Origin: JABJOR01 sp965603075
GTDB taxonomy: Bacteria > Pseudomonadota > Alphaproteobacteria > Rhodospirillales > Casp-alpha2
Direction of reading: 5' to 3'
DNA length: 64,000 nucleotides
Assembly: GCA_965603075.1 (NCBI GenBank)
Contig: CBFDBO010000002.1
Span: forward strand, 62,001 to 126,000
The notes under the pieces are model-generated. The model was not told the DNA's origin. It saw only the letters and a program-made list of their open reading frames with translations, and searched no databases. Both the position numbers and the translations under genes were made by a program. Shown piece after piece: positions 51,995-61,735 of the stretch. The number at the start of each line of letters is the position of its first letter. Position 1 is the first letter of the stretch.

Positions 51995-53185
51995 TTAACC
52001 AATACCAGCGTGACGTTTTTTACGAAGCAAGAAAGCGCTGATTAAAAGAATCGTTGCTGGCGCGGCTACAGCAAAATTTACAGCGTTCCATCCAAACCAG
52101 CTTAACAACGCCCCAGAGGAGAAACTGGCAACCGCTGCCATGCCAAAAACAAGCGTATCATTCAGTCCTTGTACCTTGGCGCGTTCTTCTGGTTTATAGG
52201 TCTCGGTTAACAAAGTGGTGCCGCCGATGAACATAAAATTCCAGCCGACACCAATGAAGACCAACGAGAACCAAAAATTTAGAATGTTAAGACCCGAAAT
52301 GCTGGAAGCCATACTGAGTAAGGTCAATAGTGCACCAGCCATAATGACCATCGTAACGCCAAATTTCTTAATCAGCTTGCCGGTGATAAACCCTGGTGCG
52401 TACATGGCCAGTACATGCCATTGAATAATGAAAGCCGTGTCTGAGAATGAATACCCGCATATCTGCATGGATAACGGGGTTGCCGTCATCACCAAAACCA
52501 TTAGTCCGTAACTGATCATACCAGCCATTAACGCAATGACGAAGGTAGGTTGGCGAACGATTTCGGCCATCGGTCGTCCACCACTGAAATTTGAGGTATG
52601 GGATGGTTTGGGTAATTTTAAAAATTGTAAGGCGATAATACTAAGAAAATTGAGAACGCAAAACCCAAGATAACTGCCCGCATAAAGAATAGGTGAAAAT
52701 AAATCAACGGTTAGTTTTGCAAGTTCGGGTCCCACCAATGCGGCAAGAACACCCCCTGTGAGGACGTAACTAATAGCCCGGGGACGTTCTTCGGTTGTTG
52801 TGGCATCGGCGACAGCAAATCGACTCTGTTGCCAAAATGATTGGTGGGAGCCGATTAGATAACTGGAGAGACATAACAAACCGAATGATTTTGCATAAAG
52901 CAGCGTGAATGCCCCGAGCAGCGCCCCTAGAATGCCCAAGATTTGGCCAATTGTGAAGCCACCCCGGCGTCCAATTTTAGACATCAGCATAGATGCCGGC
53001 GTCGCCATCAACATCGTTGCCGACATTAGGATGGCCATGGGGAGCGTTGCATAAGCTAGATCATCGGAAAGAATTTGCCCTGACAACGATATGATGATGG
53101 TCACCATGACCATACCCGTCACAGAGAAGCCCTGACAGCTTGTCAGAACAAGAATGTTACGGCGCATTGTATCCATTCGCCACAT
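51995..53185 (-). CDS. MFS transporter
   Basis: Major-facilitator permease of 396 residues with about twelve hydrophobic segments in two sets of six. The loop between helices 2 and 3 (SKIGRRGGFTIG) is the MFS signature region, and RPMAEIVRQP lies in the central cytoplasmic loop. FIGVGWNFMFIGGTTLL and KPEERAKVQGLNDT are reminiscent of drug/metabolite antiporter-type members. The substrate is unknown. Several in-frame ATGs lie within the first seven codons. It sits between ssb and gyrA with ~160 bases to gyrA, so co-regulation is not evident. Confidence 0.93.
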   Translation of the reverse strand: MWRMDTMRRNILVLTSCQGFSVTGMVMVTIIISLSGQILSDDLAYATLPMAILMSATMLMATPASMLMSKIGRRGGFTIGQILGILGALLGAFTLLYAKSFGLLCLSSYLIGSHQSFWQQSRFAVADATTTEERPRAISYVLTGGVLAALVGPELAKLTVDLFSPILYAGSYLGFCVLNFLSIIALQFLKLPKPSHTSNFSGGRPMAEIVRQPTFVIALMAGMISYGLMVLVMTATPLSMQICGYSFSDTAFIIQWHVLAMYAPGFITGKLIKKFGVTMVIMAGALLTLLSMASSISGLNILNFWFSLVFIGVGWNFMFIGGTTLLTETYKPEERAKVQGLNDTLVFGMAAVASFSSGALLSWFGWNAVNFAVAAPATILLISAFLLRKKRHAGIG

Positions 53186-53230
53186 CTTTACTTTTAGAGT
53201 TGAGATTTCAGATTAGCTTTGGTTTGTGTA

Positions 53231-53728
53231 TTAGAAAGGAATGTCGTCGTCTAAATCAGCGCCGCCGCCCATGCCTGAACCACTATCAGGCGTATCCCAA
53301 TCCGGTGCACCGCCGCCAGAGCTATCACCCTGACCGCCACCATCTGATCCACCACCATAACCGCCGCCACCGCCACCAGCGCTATCCAGCATCGTTAGGG
53401 TGCCGTTAAAGCCTTGTAAGACAACTTCGGTTGTATATTTCTCAATGCCGTCATTTCCAGTCCATTTGCGTGTTTGTAAAGATCCTTCAATGTAGACTTT
53501 GGAGCCTTTTTTAAGGAAACGCTCAACAATGCTGGCAAGACCTTCAGAGAACACAACAATGCGGTGCCATTCTGTCTTTTCGCGTCGCTCGCCGGTGGAT
53601 TTATCTTTCCAGCTTTCGGACGTCGCAATTGAAAAATTGGCAATTTTCTGACCATTCTGGGTGTTCCGAATCTCCGGATCACGTCCTAGATTTCCAATCA
53701 AAATGACTTTATTGACGCTGCCTGCCAT
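53231..53728 (-). CDS. ssb: Single-stranded DNA-binding protein
   Basis: Tetrameric ssDNA-binding protein essential for replication and repair. The 165-residue protein has an OB fold at about 3-108 (MAGSVNKVILIGNLGRDPEI, SWKDKSTGERREKTEWHRIV), a Gly/Ser-rich flexible linker (about 115-155) and the acidic partner-binding tip DDDIPF at the end. The ATG at 53728 has AAAGG at 7 bases; an in-frame TTG at 53761 would add 11 unrelated residues. Divergent from uvrA across ~220 bases. Confidence 0.98.
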   Translation of the reverse strand: MAGSVNKVILIGNLGRDPEIRNTQNGQKIANFSIATSESWKDKSTGERREKTEWHRIVVFSEGLASIVERFLKKGSKVYIEGSLQTRKWTGNDGIEKYTTEVVLQGFNGTLTMLDSAGGGGGGYGGGSDGGGQGDSSGGGAPDWDTPDSGSGMGGGADLDDDIPF

Positions 53729-53777
53729 GGGGGTACCTTTCAAAGTAAATAGATTTCGCAAACTCTATGCCATAGAC

Positions 53778-53806
53778 TTGGCGATTGCCAACGCAATTTA
53801 TCCACA
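53778..53806. promoter_or_regulatory. Inverted repeat and DnaA box between ssb and uvrA
   Basis: TTGGC-GATT-GCCAA (53778-53791), a perfect five-base-arm inverted repeat 50 bases from the ssb start, is followed by TTATCCACA (53798-53806), a perfect consensus DnaA box. Either could regulate the divergent genes. No GTTC-N7-GTTC LexA site was found here. Confidence 0.5.
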
Positions 53807-53951
53807 TGTTGTATATAAATTGTCCCTGTAACACTATAACCCACTATTTAAGAATACATATTTATGATGATCCATAAATCGAGACTCCCAATTCCCGCGC
53901 GGGCAGACTATATAGAAAGATTCCAGAAACTCTGTCCGGTCGGAAAACAAC

Positions 53952-56822
53952 ATGCAGAAAATTATTGTGCGCGGTGCGCGTGAGCATAATCTCCAAAATA
54001 TTGATGTGGAGATTCCACGTGATAAGCTAACCGTGATCACCGGATTATCCGGATCGGGCAAATCCTCGCTGGCGTTTGATACCATATATGCAGAGGGACA
54101 ACGTCGCTATGTGGAAAGCTTATCGGCTTACGCGCGACAGTTCCTTGAGTTGATGCAGAAACCCGATGTGGATTCGATCGAGGGACTATCCCCCGCCATT
54201 TCCATTGAGCAAAAAACAACATCACGGAACCCCCGTTCGACCGTGGGTACCGTAACAGAAATCTATGATTATATGCGCTTGATGTTCGCTCGTGTTGGCG
54301 TGCCGCATTCCCCTGCAACCGGACTACCCATTGAAAGTCAGTCTGTCAGTCAAATGGTTGACCGGGTTATGGCCATGGATGAAGCCACCCGCCTGTTTAT
54401 TATGGCACCCATCGCGCGCGGTAAAAAAGGTGAGTTTAAAAAAGAATTAGCAGAATTAGGTCGTCGTGGTTTTCAACGTGTTCGCATCGATGGTGAAGTG
54501 TACGAAGTCGACGAGGCCCCTGCCCTGAATAAAAAATATAAACATGATATCGATGTGGTTGTCGACCGGGTTGTTATCCGTGAAGGACTGGAGACAAGGC
54601 TCGCTGACAGCTTTGAAACGGCTCTCGGGCTGTCCGATGGTTTGGTGTTTGCAGAAAATGCCGATAGCGATGATATGGCCGGTGAAGGTCGTACCACGTT
54701 CTCAGCTAAGTTTGCCTGCCCTGTATCGGGCTTCAGCATCGATGAAATCGAGCCGCGGCTTTTTTCGTTCAATAATCCATTCGGTGCCTGCTCAGCCTGT
54801 GATGGGCTGGGCACGGAAATGTATTTCGATCCTGAATTGGTCGTACCGGATGAGCGTTTAACACTCAATGAAGGTTGTATTGCCCCTTGGGCAAATTCAT
54901 CTTCCCAGTATTATGGTCAAACCCTGATCAGTTTAGCGGACCAATATAAATTCAATTTGGGCGCAGCATGGGAGTCTCTACCAGGGAAAGTTCAAGATTT
55001 AGTCCTTTATGGTACGGGTGATGAAGATGTGCGGATGGTTTATAACGACGGCCGCAAAGCCTATGAAGTTGTAAAACCATTTGAAGGTGTCATCCCCAAT
55101 ATGGAACGCCGTTGGCGCGAGACAGACTCATCCTGGGTTCGTGATGAGCTATCACGCTATCAAACGGTTACCCAGTGTGAAGCCTGTGCCGGTCACCGCT
55201 TGAAACCAGAAGCACTGGCCGTCAAAGTTGCTAAGCTTCATATTTCCGAAGTCGCCAATATGTCTATCGATGAAGCCCACAAATGGTTTGCTGGGTTGGA
55301 CACGCAACTGACCCCAAAACAAAACGAAATCGCCCGGCGTATCTTACGTGAAATCAATGAACGGTTGGGATTTTTAGTAAATGTAGGCCTTGAATATCTG
55401 AGCATGTCGCGGTCTTCGGGAACCTTGTCGGGTGGGGAAAGCCAACGTATTCGTCTGGCTTCGCAAATTGGCTCTGGGCTTACCGGCGTGCTTTATGTAC
55501 TGGATGAGCCCTCCATCGGGTTACATCAACGTGATAACGCCCGTTTACTAGAGATGCTGAAGCGTCTTCGTGATCTTGGTAATACAGTGATTGTTGTTGA
55601 ACACGATGATGATGCCATCCGCCAAGCGGATTATTTAATCGATATCGGTCCGGGGGCAGGCATTCACGGCGGTAATGTGGTGGCCGAAGGTACACCGAAA
55701 AAAGTTATGACTTCGCCTGATAGTCTGACGGGACAGTATTTAACGGGTGCGCGGGTCATTCCTTTACCTGAGAAACGTCGCAAGCCACGCAAATCACATC
55801 AGCTGGTGGTAAAGGGAGCGAAAACTAATAATTTACAAAACATTACCGCGACCTTCCCTCTGGGTACATTTACGTGTGTAACTGGGGTTTCAGGCGGCGG
55901 GAAGTCATCCTTGGTGGTTGAAACCCTCTATAAAGCATTAGCCCGCCGGGTTCATGGGGCGCGTCATCATGCAGGAGAGCATGATTTGATAACTGGAATC
56001 GAGTTAATTGACAAAGTTGTGGATATTGATCAATCCCCGATTGGGCGTACGCCAAGGTCAAATCCAGCAACTTATACCGGGGCTTTCACACCAATCCGGG
56101 ATTGGTTCTCCAATTTACCAGAATCACAGGCCCGTGGGTATAAGCCCGGTCGGTTCTCGTTTAACGTTAAGGGTGGAAGGTGTGAAACATGCCGCGGTGA
56201 TGGCCTGATCAAAATTGAGATGCACTTTTTGCCAGATGTCTATGTGCAATGTGATGGATGTCTGGGGAAGCGGTATAATCGCGAAACGCTAGAAATTAAA
56301 TTCCGAGGTAAATCCATCGCTGATGTATTGGATATGACCGTTGAAGAAGGCGTTGATTTCTTTAAGGCCGTCCCTGTGATCCGTGATAAAATGGTGACTT
56401 TGCAACGGGTTGGTTTGGATTATGTGCACTTGGGCCAACAAGCTACGACCCTTTCCGGTGGTGAAGCCCAGCGGGTGAAACTTGCAAAAGAATTATCACG
56501 GCGTGCGACGGGCAAAACGTTTTATATCCTAGATGAACCCACGACCGGTTTGCATTTTGAAGACGTTCGTAAACTGTTGGAAGTTCTTCATGCTCTGGTG
56601 GATACAGGTAATACGGTGCTGGTGATTGAACACAATCTGGAAGTTATCAAAACCGCAGATTGGATTATCGATATCGGCCCCGAGGGTGGGTCCAAGGGAG
56701 GGTACATTATCGCCAAAGGGACACCAGAAGACGTGGCTACGGTTAAAGAAAGCCATACAGCCACCTATTTGGCGCCTTATTTGAAGATGAAACAATCCCA
56801 GAAGAAAAAGAAGAGCGCGTAA
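53952..56822 (+). CDS. uvrA: Excinuclease ABC subunit A
   Basis: Damage-recognition ATPase of nucleotide excision repair. It has 956 residues, normal length. The first Walker A is GLSGSGKSSLAFDT (about 31-44). The first zinc module is CPVSG...CSACDGLG, followed by the insertion region and signature GTLSGGESQRIRLASQIGSG. The second Walker A is GVSGGGKSSLV near 645, the second zinc module CETCRGDG...CDGCLGKRY, and the final signature TLSGGEAQRVKLAKEL with ILDEPTTGLHF. All ATPase and zinc motifs are intact. GGAA lies 8 bases ahead of the ATG. Its stop is 7 bases from the convergent next gene. Confidence 0.99.
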   Translation: MQKIIVRGAREHNLQNIDVEIPRDKLTVITGLSGSGKSSLAFDTIYAEGQRRYVESLSAYARQFLELMQKPDVDSIEGLSPAISIEQKTTSRNPRSTVGTVTEIYDYMRLMFARVGVPHSPATGLPIESQSVSQMVDRVMAMDEATRLFIMAPIARGKKGEFKKELAELGRRGFQRVRIDGEVYEVDEAPALNKKYKHDIDVVVDRVVIREGLETRLADSFETALGLSDGLVFAENADSDDMAGEGRTTFSAKFACPVSGFSIDEIEPRLFSFNNPFGACSACDGLGTEMYFDPELVVPDERLTLNEGCIAPWANSSSQYYGQTLISLADQYKFNLGAAWESLPGKVQDLVLYGTGDEDVRMVYNDGRKAYEVVKPFEGVIPNMERRWRETDSSWVRDELSRYQTVTQCEACAGHRLKPEALAVKVAKLHISEVANMSIDEAHKWFAGLDTQLTPKQNEIARRILREINERLGFLVNVGLEYLSMSRSSGTLSGGESQRIRLASQIGSGLTGVLYVLDEPSIGLHQRDNARLLEMLKRLRDLGNTVIVVEHDDDAIRQADYLIDIGPGAGIHGGNVVAEGTPKKVMTSPDSLTGQYLTGARVIPLPEKRRKPRKSHQLVVKGAKTNNLQNITATFPLGTFTCVTGVSGGGKSSLVVETLYKALARRVHGARHHAGEHDLITGIELIDKVVDIDQSPIGRTPRSNPATYTGAFTPIRDWFSNLPESQARGYKPGRFSFNVKGGRCETCRGDGLIKIEMHFLPDVYVQCDGCLGKRYNRETLEIKFRGKSIADVLDMTVEEGVDFFKAVPVIRDKMVTLQRVGLDYVHLGQQATTLSGGEAQRVKLAKELSRRATGKTFYILDEPTTGLHFEDVRKLLEVLHALVDTGNTVLVIEHNLEVIKTADWIIDIGPEGGSKGGYIIAKGTPEDVATVKESHTATYLAPYLKMKQSQKKKKSA

Positions 56823-56829
56823 CGGCCTT

Positions 56830-57699
56830 CTAACTACCCGCTGCAGTTGCCTTCCAATAACTTAGGTTCATATCCATGAGCTGCGAGTCGTGTTTGACTT
56901 CAAGACACGACCGGAGCGTTGGATAGCGTTTAACGTCGACACGCCAAGCACATGCAGTGAACATTTCTTTGGCGAGCGCGCTCCCCAATACGGGCCCCTC
57001 TTTATTTGTCACACTGCTCATCCTGTCCCACACTCTATCCCAAAGCCCATGACGGACCGCAGAACTGAGCTGGATTGAGACCGGGGTGGCATTGATTAAT
57101 GAATTTACCAGTTTCACAGCAGCGGCTTTTTCCTGAGTGCCATCAATCCATTCATCTGCCATCGGGCGTAAAGTTTCCAGCGCGTAACTGATTTCACTAT
57201 CGATGATTGGATCGGGATCATCCTTGTCCTCAACGGGCAGGAACATCGCCCCTGGACCTATAGCAAGAGCCGCTTTGTTGGCCCCTAAACCCTTTAGGGT
57301 TTTTTCTGGAAATTGTGCCATAACAGCGCTAAATCCACGTCTTGATTCTAGGGTTATAAGGCCATTTGCAGAAATCACATTCTGGTCATCTAGAACCAAC
57401 ATGAGTTGGGTGTCTGGATGGGGAAAATATTGCGTTCCGGCTACGGGGTTACTGCGGACCTTTTGAAGGCAAAAAGTTGTAATTTCAACACTGCAAACAC
57501 CTGCTTCACAGGTAAATGGCTGGGGGGAGTGTGTTGCAAAGGCCGCCAGTATTTGTGGCGCAGCATGGGTTTTTTGCGTAAAAACAAACGTACTAGCGAA
57601 GAATACAACGCTCAACATAAACATTTTGAAGATTGTTTGGCTTATACTCAGCCTTGTTTTCAGATTTGTCTTCAGGTTTGTCTTCATGGGATCAATCAC
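56830..57699 (-). CDS. Exported protein of unknown function
   Basis: Unrecognised 289-residue protein. The N-terminus has a short KTNLKT duplication, then a signal peptide (about residues 22-47, ending THAAP). The mature part has four to five cysteines (FTCEAGVCSVEITTFC near 64-80, CAW and SCLEV near the end), consistent with periplasmic disulfides, and no catalytic motif I can name. Starts at 57699 or at the ATG four codons later are both possible. It converges on uvrA. Confidence 0.72.
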   Translation of the reverse strand: MIDPMKTNLKTNLKTRLSISQTIFKMFMLSVVFFASTFVFTQKTHAAPQILAAFATHSPQPFTCEAGVCSVEITTFCLQKVRSNPVAGTQYFPHPDTQLMLVLDDQNVISANGLITLESRRGFSAVMAQFPEKTLKGLGANKAALAIGPGAMFLPVEDKDDPDPIIDSEISYALETLRPMADEWIDGTQEKAAAVKLVNSLINATPVSIQLSSAVRHGLWDRVWDRMSSVTNKEGPVLGSALAKEMFTACAWRVDVKRYPTLRSCLEVKHDSQLMDMNLSYWKATAAGS

Positions 57700-57776
57700 T
57701 GACCATCTAGAAACCGATATTTTTGGTCCATTATTGTTTCATATTTGGGGCTTTGGGTCAAATATGGGAGATTGGT

Positions 57777-58042
57777 TTAGAGGCCAATGATCCCACGTTG
57801 ATCCGTATCATCCATGATGGCGCCTCGTAAGTCGGCACTTGTAAAGTCAGGCCATATAAATTTCGCTCCGAAAAATCAAGATAAGAGAGATTAAGGAATT
57901 TTAAATTTGCGCGCTCGCCACCGACTTGAGACTTTAAAAAACCTTCATGCCGTCTGATAACGTCGTCCAACTCAATCTGTGATAATTTTATCCATTTAAA
58001 ATTTTCATGATTGATTGATTGGCGTTTATCCATCCAGTCCAT
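57777..58042 (-). pseudogene. Pentapeptide-repeat protein gene with a one-base frameshift
   Basis: From the ATG at 58042 (strong AAGGAA at 4 bases) the frame encodes DWMDKRQSINHENF... and enters pentapeptide repeats (ANLKFLNLSYLDFSERNLYG). At about 57850-57853 (GGCCTGAC on the minus strand) the repeat sense is lost. The frame one base over continues perfectly as PDFTSADLRGAIMDDTDQRG and stops at 57777. Adding back one base, for example a C in GGCC, restores a single ~89-residue protein. It is either a recent 1-bp deletion or a sequencing error. Pentapeptide proteins form right-handed beta helices; the function is unknown. Confidence 0.72.
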
Positions 58043-58150
58043 AAAGTTCCTTAGTTTTATTTTTGTAAGAATAAGACAGCTGGTTTTTAATCTAATAAAA
58101 ATACAAATATATGTTGTGTGCTGAACCACACATCACTATCACTGCAAATT

Positions 58151-59533
58151 ATGAATGATAAAAATATAAAACCAGTCCATGTTATCGGCGGCGGATTAGC
58201 CGGTTCAGAGGCTACGTGGCAATTGGTGCAAGCTGGCGTGCCCGTGGTTCTCCATGAAATGCGTCCTAAACGAAAAACCGAAGTTCATCTAACCGATGGG
58301 TTCGCCGAACTGGTATGCTCCAATTCATTTCGCTCCGATGATGCCGGATTTAACGCCGTTGGGGTGTTGCACGCTGAAATGCGTGATTTAGGTTCCATTA
58401 TCATGACCACAGCGGATCAGCACCGCGTACCAGCAGGGGGAGCATTGGCGGTCGACCGAGAAGGTTTTAGCCAAGCTGTAGGCAAAACTCTTGAAGATCA
58501 CCCGCTCGTCACCATAGAGCGTAATGAGGTTGCAGGTTTACCGCCCGAGGAATGGGATAGTGTGATCATTGCGACGGGGCCGTTGACCTCGCCTGATCTT
58601 GCGAACGCCATTGCGGAGCTTAATGGTGAAGACGCGCTGGCATTCTTTGACGCCATTGCACCGATTATTCACAAAGATAGTATCGATATGTCGGTGGCTT
58701 GGTACCAATCGCGTTATGATAAAAGTGCGCCCGCTATTGATGGAAGTACTGGAGATGGCAAAGATTATATAAATTGCCCCATGGACAAAGCGCAATATGA
58801 GCAATTCATAACGGATTTACTGGAGGGCGAAAAAGTCGATTTTCGTGATTGGGAAGTGGACACCCCTTATTTCGATGGATGTCTACCCATTGAAGTGATG
58901 GCGGAGCGTGGTCCAGAGACCTTACGCCACGGCCCTATGAAGCCACGAGGGTTAACCAACGAACACGATCCACAAACCAAAGCCTATGGTGTGGTACAAT
59001 TGCGCCAAGATAATGCCCTTGGAACGCTATACAACATGGTTGGTTTCCAAACTAAACTGAATTACGGCGCCCAACAGCGGGTTTTCCGCTCAATTCCAGG
59101 GTTGGAAAACGCTGAGTTTGCGCGTCTGGGCGGATTGCACCGCAACACGTTCATTAATAGCCCTCGCCTTTTGGATGGCGAGCTTCGCCTAAAAGCCCGA
59201 CCCAGCCTTCGGTTTGCGGGACAAATGACAGGGTGCGAAGGCTATGTTGAAAGTGCTGCTACGGGATTAATGGCGGGACGGTTTGCCGCGGCAGAACGCT
59301 TGGGGGAAAGCTTTACCGCGCCGCCTATTACGACCTCTCATGGGGCGTTGTTGAGCCATATTACCATTGGCGCGGATGAAACCACGTTCCAGCCGATGAA
59401 TGTTAATTTCGGATTATTCCCACCACCGCAAGGCGAGCCCGGTAAACGCCCACCCAAAGGACGTGATCGTAAAGCCGCCATGGCAAACCGTGCCAGAGCT
59501 GATTTTGCGGACTGGTTATCTCAACAACCTTAA
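58151..59533 (+). CDS. trmFO: Methylenetetrahydrofolate-tRNA-(uracil-54-C5)-methyltransferase, FADH2-oxidising
   Basis: Flavoenzyme that makes m5U54 in the tRNA T loop using methylenetetrahydrofolate as the carbon source. The 460-residue protein has an N-terminal FAD motif VIGGGLAGSEATWQL, followed by VVLHEMRPKRKTEVH and the diagnostic AELVCSNSFRSDD. The C-terminal MTGCEGYVESAATGLMAG and the YGAQQRVFRSIPGLE region are family-typical. The ATG at 58151 gives the standard N-terminus; an upstream in-frame ATG at 58118 adds 11 residues that do not fit. It ends one base short of the convergent acetyltransferase gene. Confidence 0.97.
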   Translation: MNDKNIKPVHVIGGGLAGSEATWQLVQAGVPVVLHEMRPKRKTEVHLTDGFAELVCSNSFRSDDAGFNAVGVLHAEMRDLGSIIMTTADQHRVPAGGALAVDREGFSQAVGKTLEDHPLVTIERNEVAGLPPEEWDSVIIATGPLTSPDLANAIAELNGEDALAFFDAIAPIIHKDSIDMSVAWYQSRYDKSAPAIDGSTGDGKDYINCPMDKAQYEQFITDLLEGEKVDFRDWEVDTPYFDGCLPIEVMAERGPETLRHGPMKPRGLTNEHDPQTKAYGVVQLRQDNALGTLYNMVGFQTKLNYGAQQRVFRSIPGLENAEFARLGGLHRNTFINSPRLLDGELRLKARPSLRFAGQMTGCEGYVESAATGLMAGRFAAAERLGESFTAPPITTSHGALLSHITIGADETTFQPMNVNFGLFPPPQGEPGKRPPKGRDRKAAMANRARADFADWLSQQP

Positions 59534-59534
59534 C

Positions 59535-60062
59535 TTAATGGGTTGATGCTGGTAAGATGATACCGCGCATGCCCTCCAAAGCACCATTTTGTAGCTCCCG
59601 CACCAATACCCGGTGATCTTGTTCGCCGGGCATGGTGATATGGTGTTGCAAGTCAGTGGCGGGGCCAAAACCAAAACGGCCATAATAGTTTAAATCCCCC
59701 ACCAAAATGACAATTTTGAAGCCTTGGGTCCGGGCGGCATGTATGCCGTGTTCGATTAAGGCCGCACCAATCCCCCTGCCCTGTAATTCTGGGGAAACGC
59801 CCAGCGGACCCAGTAGCAAGGCTTGGCTGGTCGTATCAATGTCAGAGTTATCGAAACTGACGGCTATATCAACGGGCCAAAAACGAATGGTGCCCACCAA
59901 TTCACTATGGGTGTGCGCCACAAAACGTAAATCCTTTATATCCTTAATGCCCGCGCGAAAATGATAGGAACGTTTGTTACGACGATCTTTGCCAAATGCC
60001 TTATCGAGCAAGGTTTCGATGGGGGGTGCGTGTTTTGCGAGTTGAGGACTGATAGTGTACAT
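59535..60062 (-). CDS. GNAT-family N-acetyltransferase (YhbS-like)
   Basis: Acetyl-CoA-dependent acetyltransferase of 175 residues. The acetyl-CoA pyrophosphate loop is LGVSPELQGRGIGAALI (about 92-108), preceded by strand LLGPL and followed by ILVGDLNYYGRFGFGPAT, the YhbS-type motif. The substrate is unknown. The start codon ATG at 60062 gives a family-like N-terminus. It converges tightly with trmFO. Confidence 0.92.
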   Translation of the reverse strand: MYTISPQLAKHAPPIETLLDKAFGKDRRNKRSYHFRAGIKDIKDLRFVAHTHSELVGTIRFWPVDIAVSFDNSDIDTTSQALLLGPLGVSPELQGRGIGAALIEHGIHAARTQGFKIVILVGDLNYYGRFGFGPATDLQHHITMPGEQDHRVLVRELQNGALEGMRGIILPASTH

Positions 60063-60380
60063 GAATTATGGATCCCGTGCGTTTGCTTATTCTGTCATAA
60101 AGTAAATATGTGAAAACAGTTTTAAGCTGCGGCATTAAGCCGGGGTCAAACTTCTTGAACACAATAGATTGGGTTGATTATCTTGGTTCGTCAGAGAGTT
60201 AGATCAGTTCGCGTCAAAGTACCGCAGCGATTGTTCGCTGTGTTCGTCGTCGCAAATTGCAGGTGTCTGACATCATCATAAGTTTAAATCTCTGTAACGC
60301 AGTAGTCCATTTTGTCTTAGTGCCCTCATGGAGACTTGTCAACACTGTCAACATTATGTCGTTGCTAGGGACCAATGATA
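60063..60380. other. Intergenic region, 318 bases
   Basis: Lies between the acetyltransferase and EamA genes. A 62-codon minus-strand frame (60214-60402) overlaps the EamA stop and ends in a basic RRRTQRTIAAVL, but has no ribosome-binding site or family match; it might be a gene fragment. Nothing else is seen. Confidence 0.4.
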
Positions 60381-61238
60381 TTAAGGGCGTTGGCGTTTCC
60401 ATGTGATTGTGGTTGCCGCAACACCCCCTATAACCATTACAGAGCCAATAGCCATGGGGAACGTGAACACTTCATCTAGTAGAAGGATGCCCGCCATAAT
60501 TGACGTTACCGGGGTCAGCATTAAAAAAGGTGACAAATGGGTTGCCTCGCAAGTTGCCAACAATCGATACCAAATACTGTATCCAACGGCAGTCATGATA
60601 ACGCTTAAATAAATGACGACAGACCAATCTATTATGGTGGCAGATTGTAAGGATTCAATATGGCCTTCTTCGAATATAAGTGAGGCTATCAACATTTGCA
60701 GGGATGATACGAGAGCAACCCAAGCCAGCAACGTAACGCCCTGAACAGCTTTTAAGCGTCGAACCATAATCTGCCCGAAAGACCAAAATATAGTTGCGAT
60801 AGCGACAAGGGCCACATAAAACAGATTACCATCCAAACGCGGTTCCCCTGCTATCACGGCTACCCCACTAAAGGCCGCAATCATGCCGATGCCACGGAGG
60901 ATGGTGAACTTTTCTTTTAAGATCAAAGCGCCGAATAATGCCAAAAATGGAGCTTCCAATTGTACAACGATTACAGCCGTGGAAGCGTCCAACCCCCGAA
61001 GACCGTAATAAACAAGGCCATATTGGATTGTGGCACTGATTAGGCTGATCATGAAAATATCTTTCATGGATGCCCAGGGCGGTTTGGTAAACCAAATCAA
61101 GATCATGGCTGCAATGCCGAACCGCATCGCCATAAGGAATAATGGCGGGAAATTGAACATGCCAATTTTTGATAAAGTAAATCCCAACCCCCATGTTCCG
61201 GGAACAAGCAATGCAAGCAGAATTTGTCTGGAAGTCAT
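60381..61238 (-). CDS. EamA/DMT-family transporter
   Basis: Drug/metabolite transporter of 285 residues with about ten hydrophobic segments as two EamA repeats (about 5-130 and 145-280). Family landmarks are WGLGFTLSKIGMFNFPPLFLMAMRF at the start, LEAPFLALFGALILKEKF at the end of repeat 1 and LTPVTSIMAGILLLDEVF at the end of repeat 2. Members export amino acids or other small metabolites; the substrate is unknown. It is monocistronic. Confidence 0.94.
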   Translation of the reverse strand: MTSRQILLALLVPGTWGLGFTLSKIGMFNFPPLFLMAMRFGIAAMILIWFTKPPWASMKDIFMISLISATIQYGLVYYGLRGLDASTAVIVVQLEAPFLALFGALILKEKFTILRGIGMIAAFSGVAVIAGEPRLDGNLFYVALVAIATIFWSFGQIMVRRLKAVQGVTLLAWVALVSSLQMLIASLIFEEGHIESLQSATIIDWSVVIYLSVIMTAVGYSIWYRLLATCEATHLSPFLMLTPVTSIMAGILLLDEVFTFPMAIGSVMVIGGVAATTITWKRQRP

Positions 61239-61735
61239 TCAGTTAGCCGCCATTGCCTAGGTTGAAAAACACGGGTTCAAATTACATGTGGTGAGATAAA
61301 TATTAACCGATTGTTGAAGTTTACCCTGAATTCATAAATGCCTTGATGCAAGTATCAAAGTTAATTCTTTGATGATTAAACTTGAGATATTTTTGTCGTT
61401 CGATGAGGATGGTGCTCATTGATGGGACATACTATAAATATATCATAAAATTATTTTAAGCGTTTTAATTTGATCTTGATTAAGATTTCTCGTTACCTTG
61501 TAAATTACATCGTTTAAAATCAATAATATAATTAATACTTTTAATGTATTGCATTAAAAATATTTAAGTCTATTTCCCCTGTATTGATTTTAAATTGAAT
61601 AAAGCAGGAAGTCTCGGTCTTTGGATCGAGCGTAATATGTGCGATAATGAGTGTGCAATATTAATGATAAGCTAATTATTGAATGTTTAATTGGTGCATG
61701 AAATTTGACATCAGATGTAATTGTGAATTGGCCGT
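61239..61735. other. AT-rich intergenic region, 497 bases
   Basis: Lies between the EamA gene and the large exported-protein gene, divergent. It contains a perfect inverted repeat TTTTAATG-TATTG-CATTAAAA (61539-61559), AT-rich and without a clear T tail. No tRNA, known riboswitch or believable frame was seen. It must hold two promoters, which I could not pinpoint. Confidence 0.45.

Noticed and set aside
53760..53951. LexA/SOS box before uvrA or ssb
   Set aside because: Searched both strands for the alphaproteobacterial GTTC-N7-GTTC form and found none in this gap; likewise none before dinB.
60214..60402. A 62-codon minus-strand frame between the GNAT and EamA genes
   Set aside because: It overlaps the EamA stop region, lacks a ribosome-binding site and has no recognisable domain. 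A gene fragment is possible but not supportable.
61539..61559. AT-rich inverted repeat as a terminator
   Set aside because: No GC in the stem and no clear T tail; it lies in a divergent promoter region where no transcript is expected to end.
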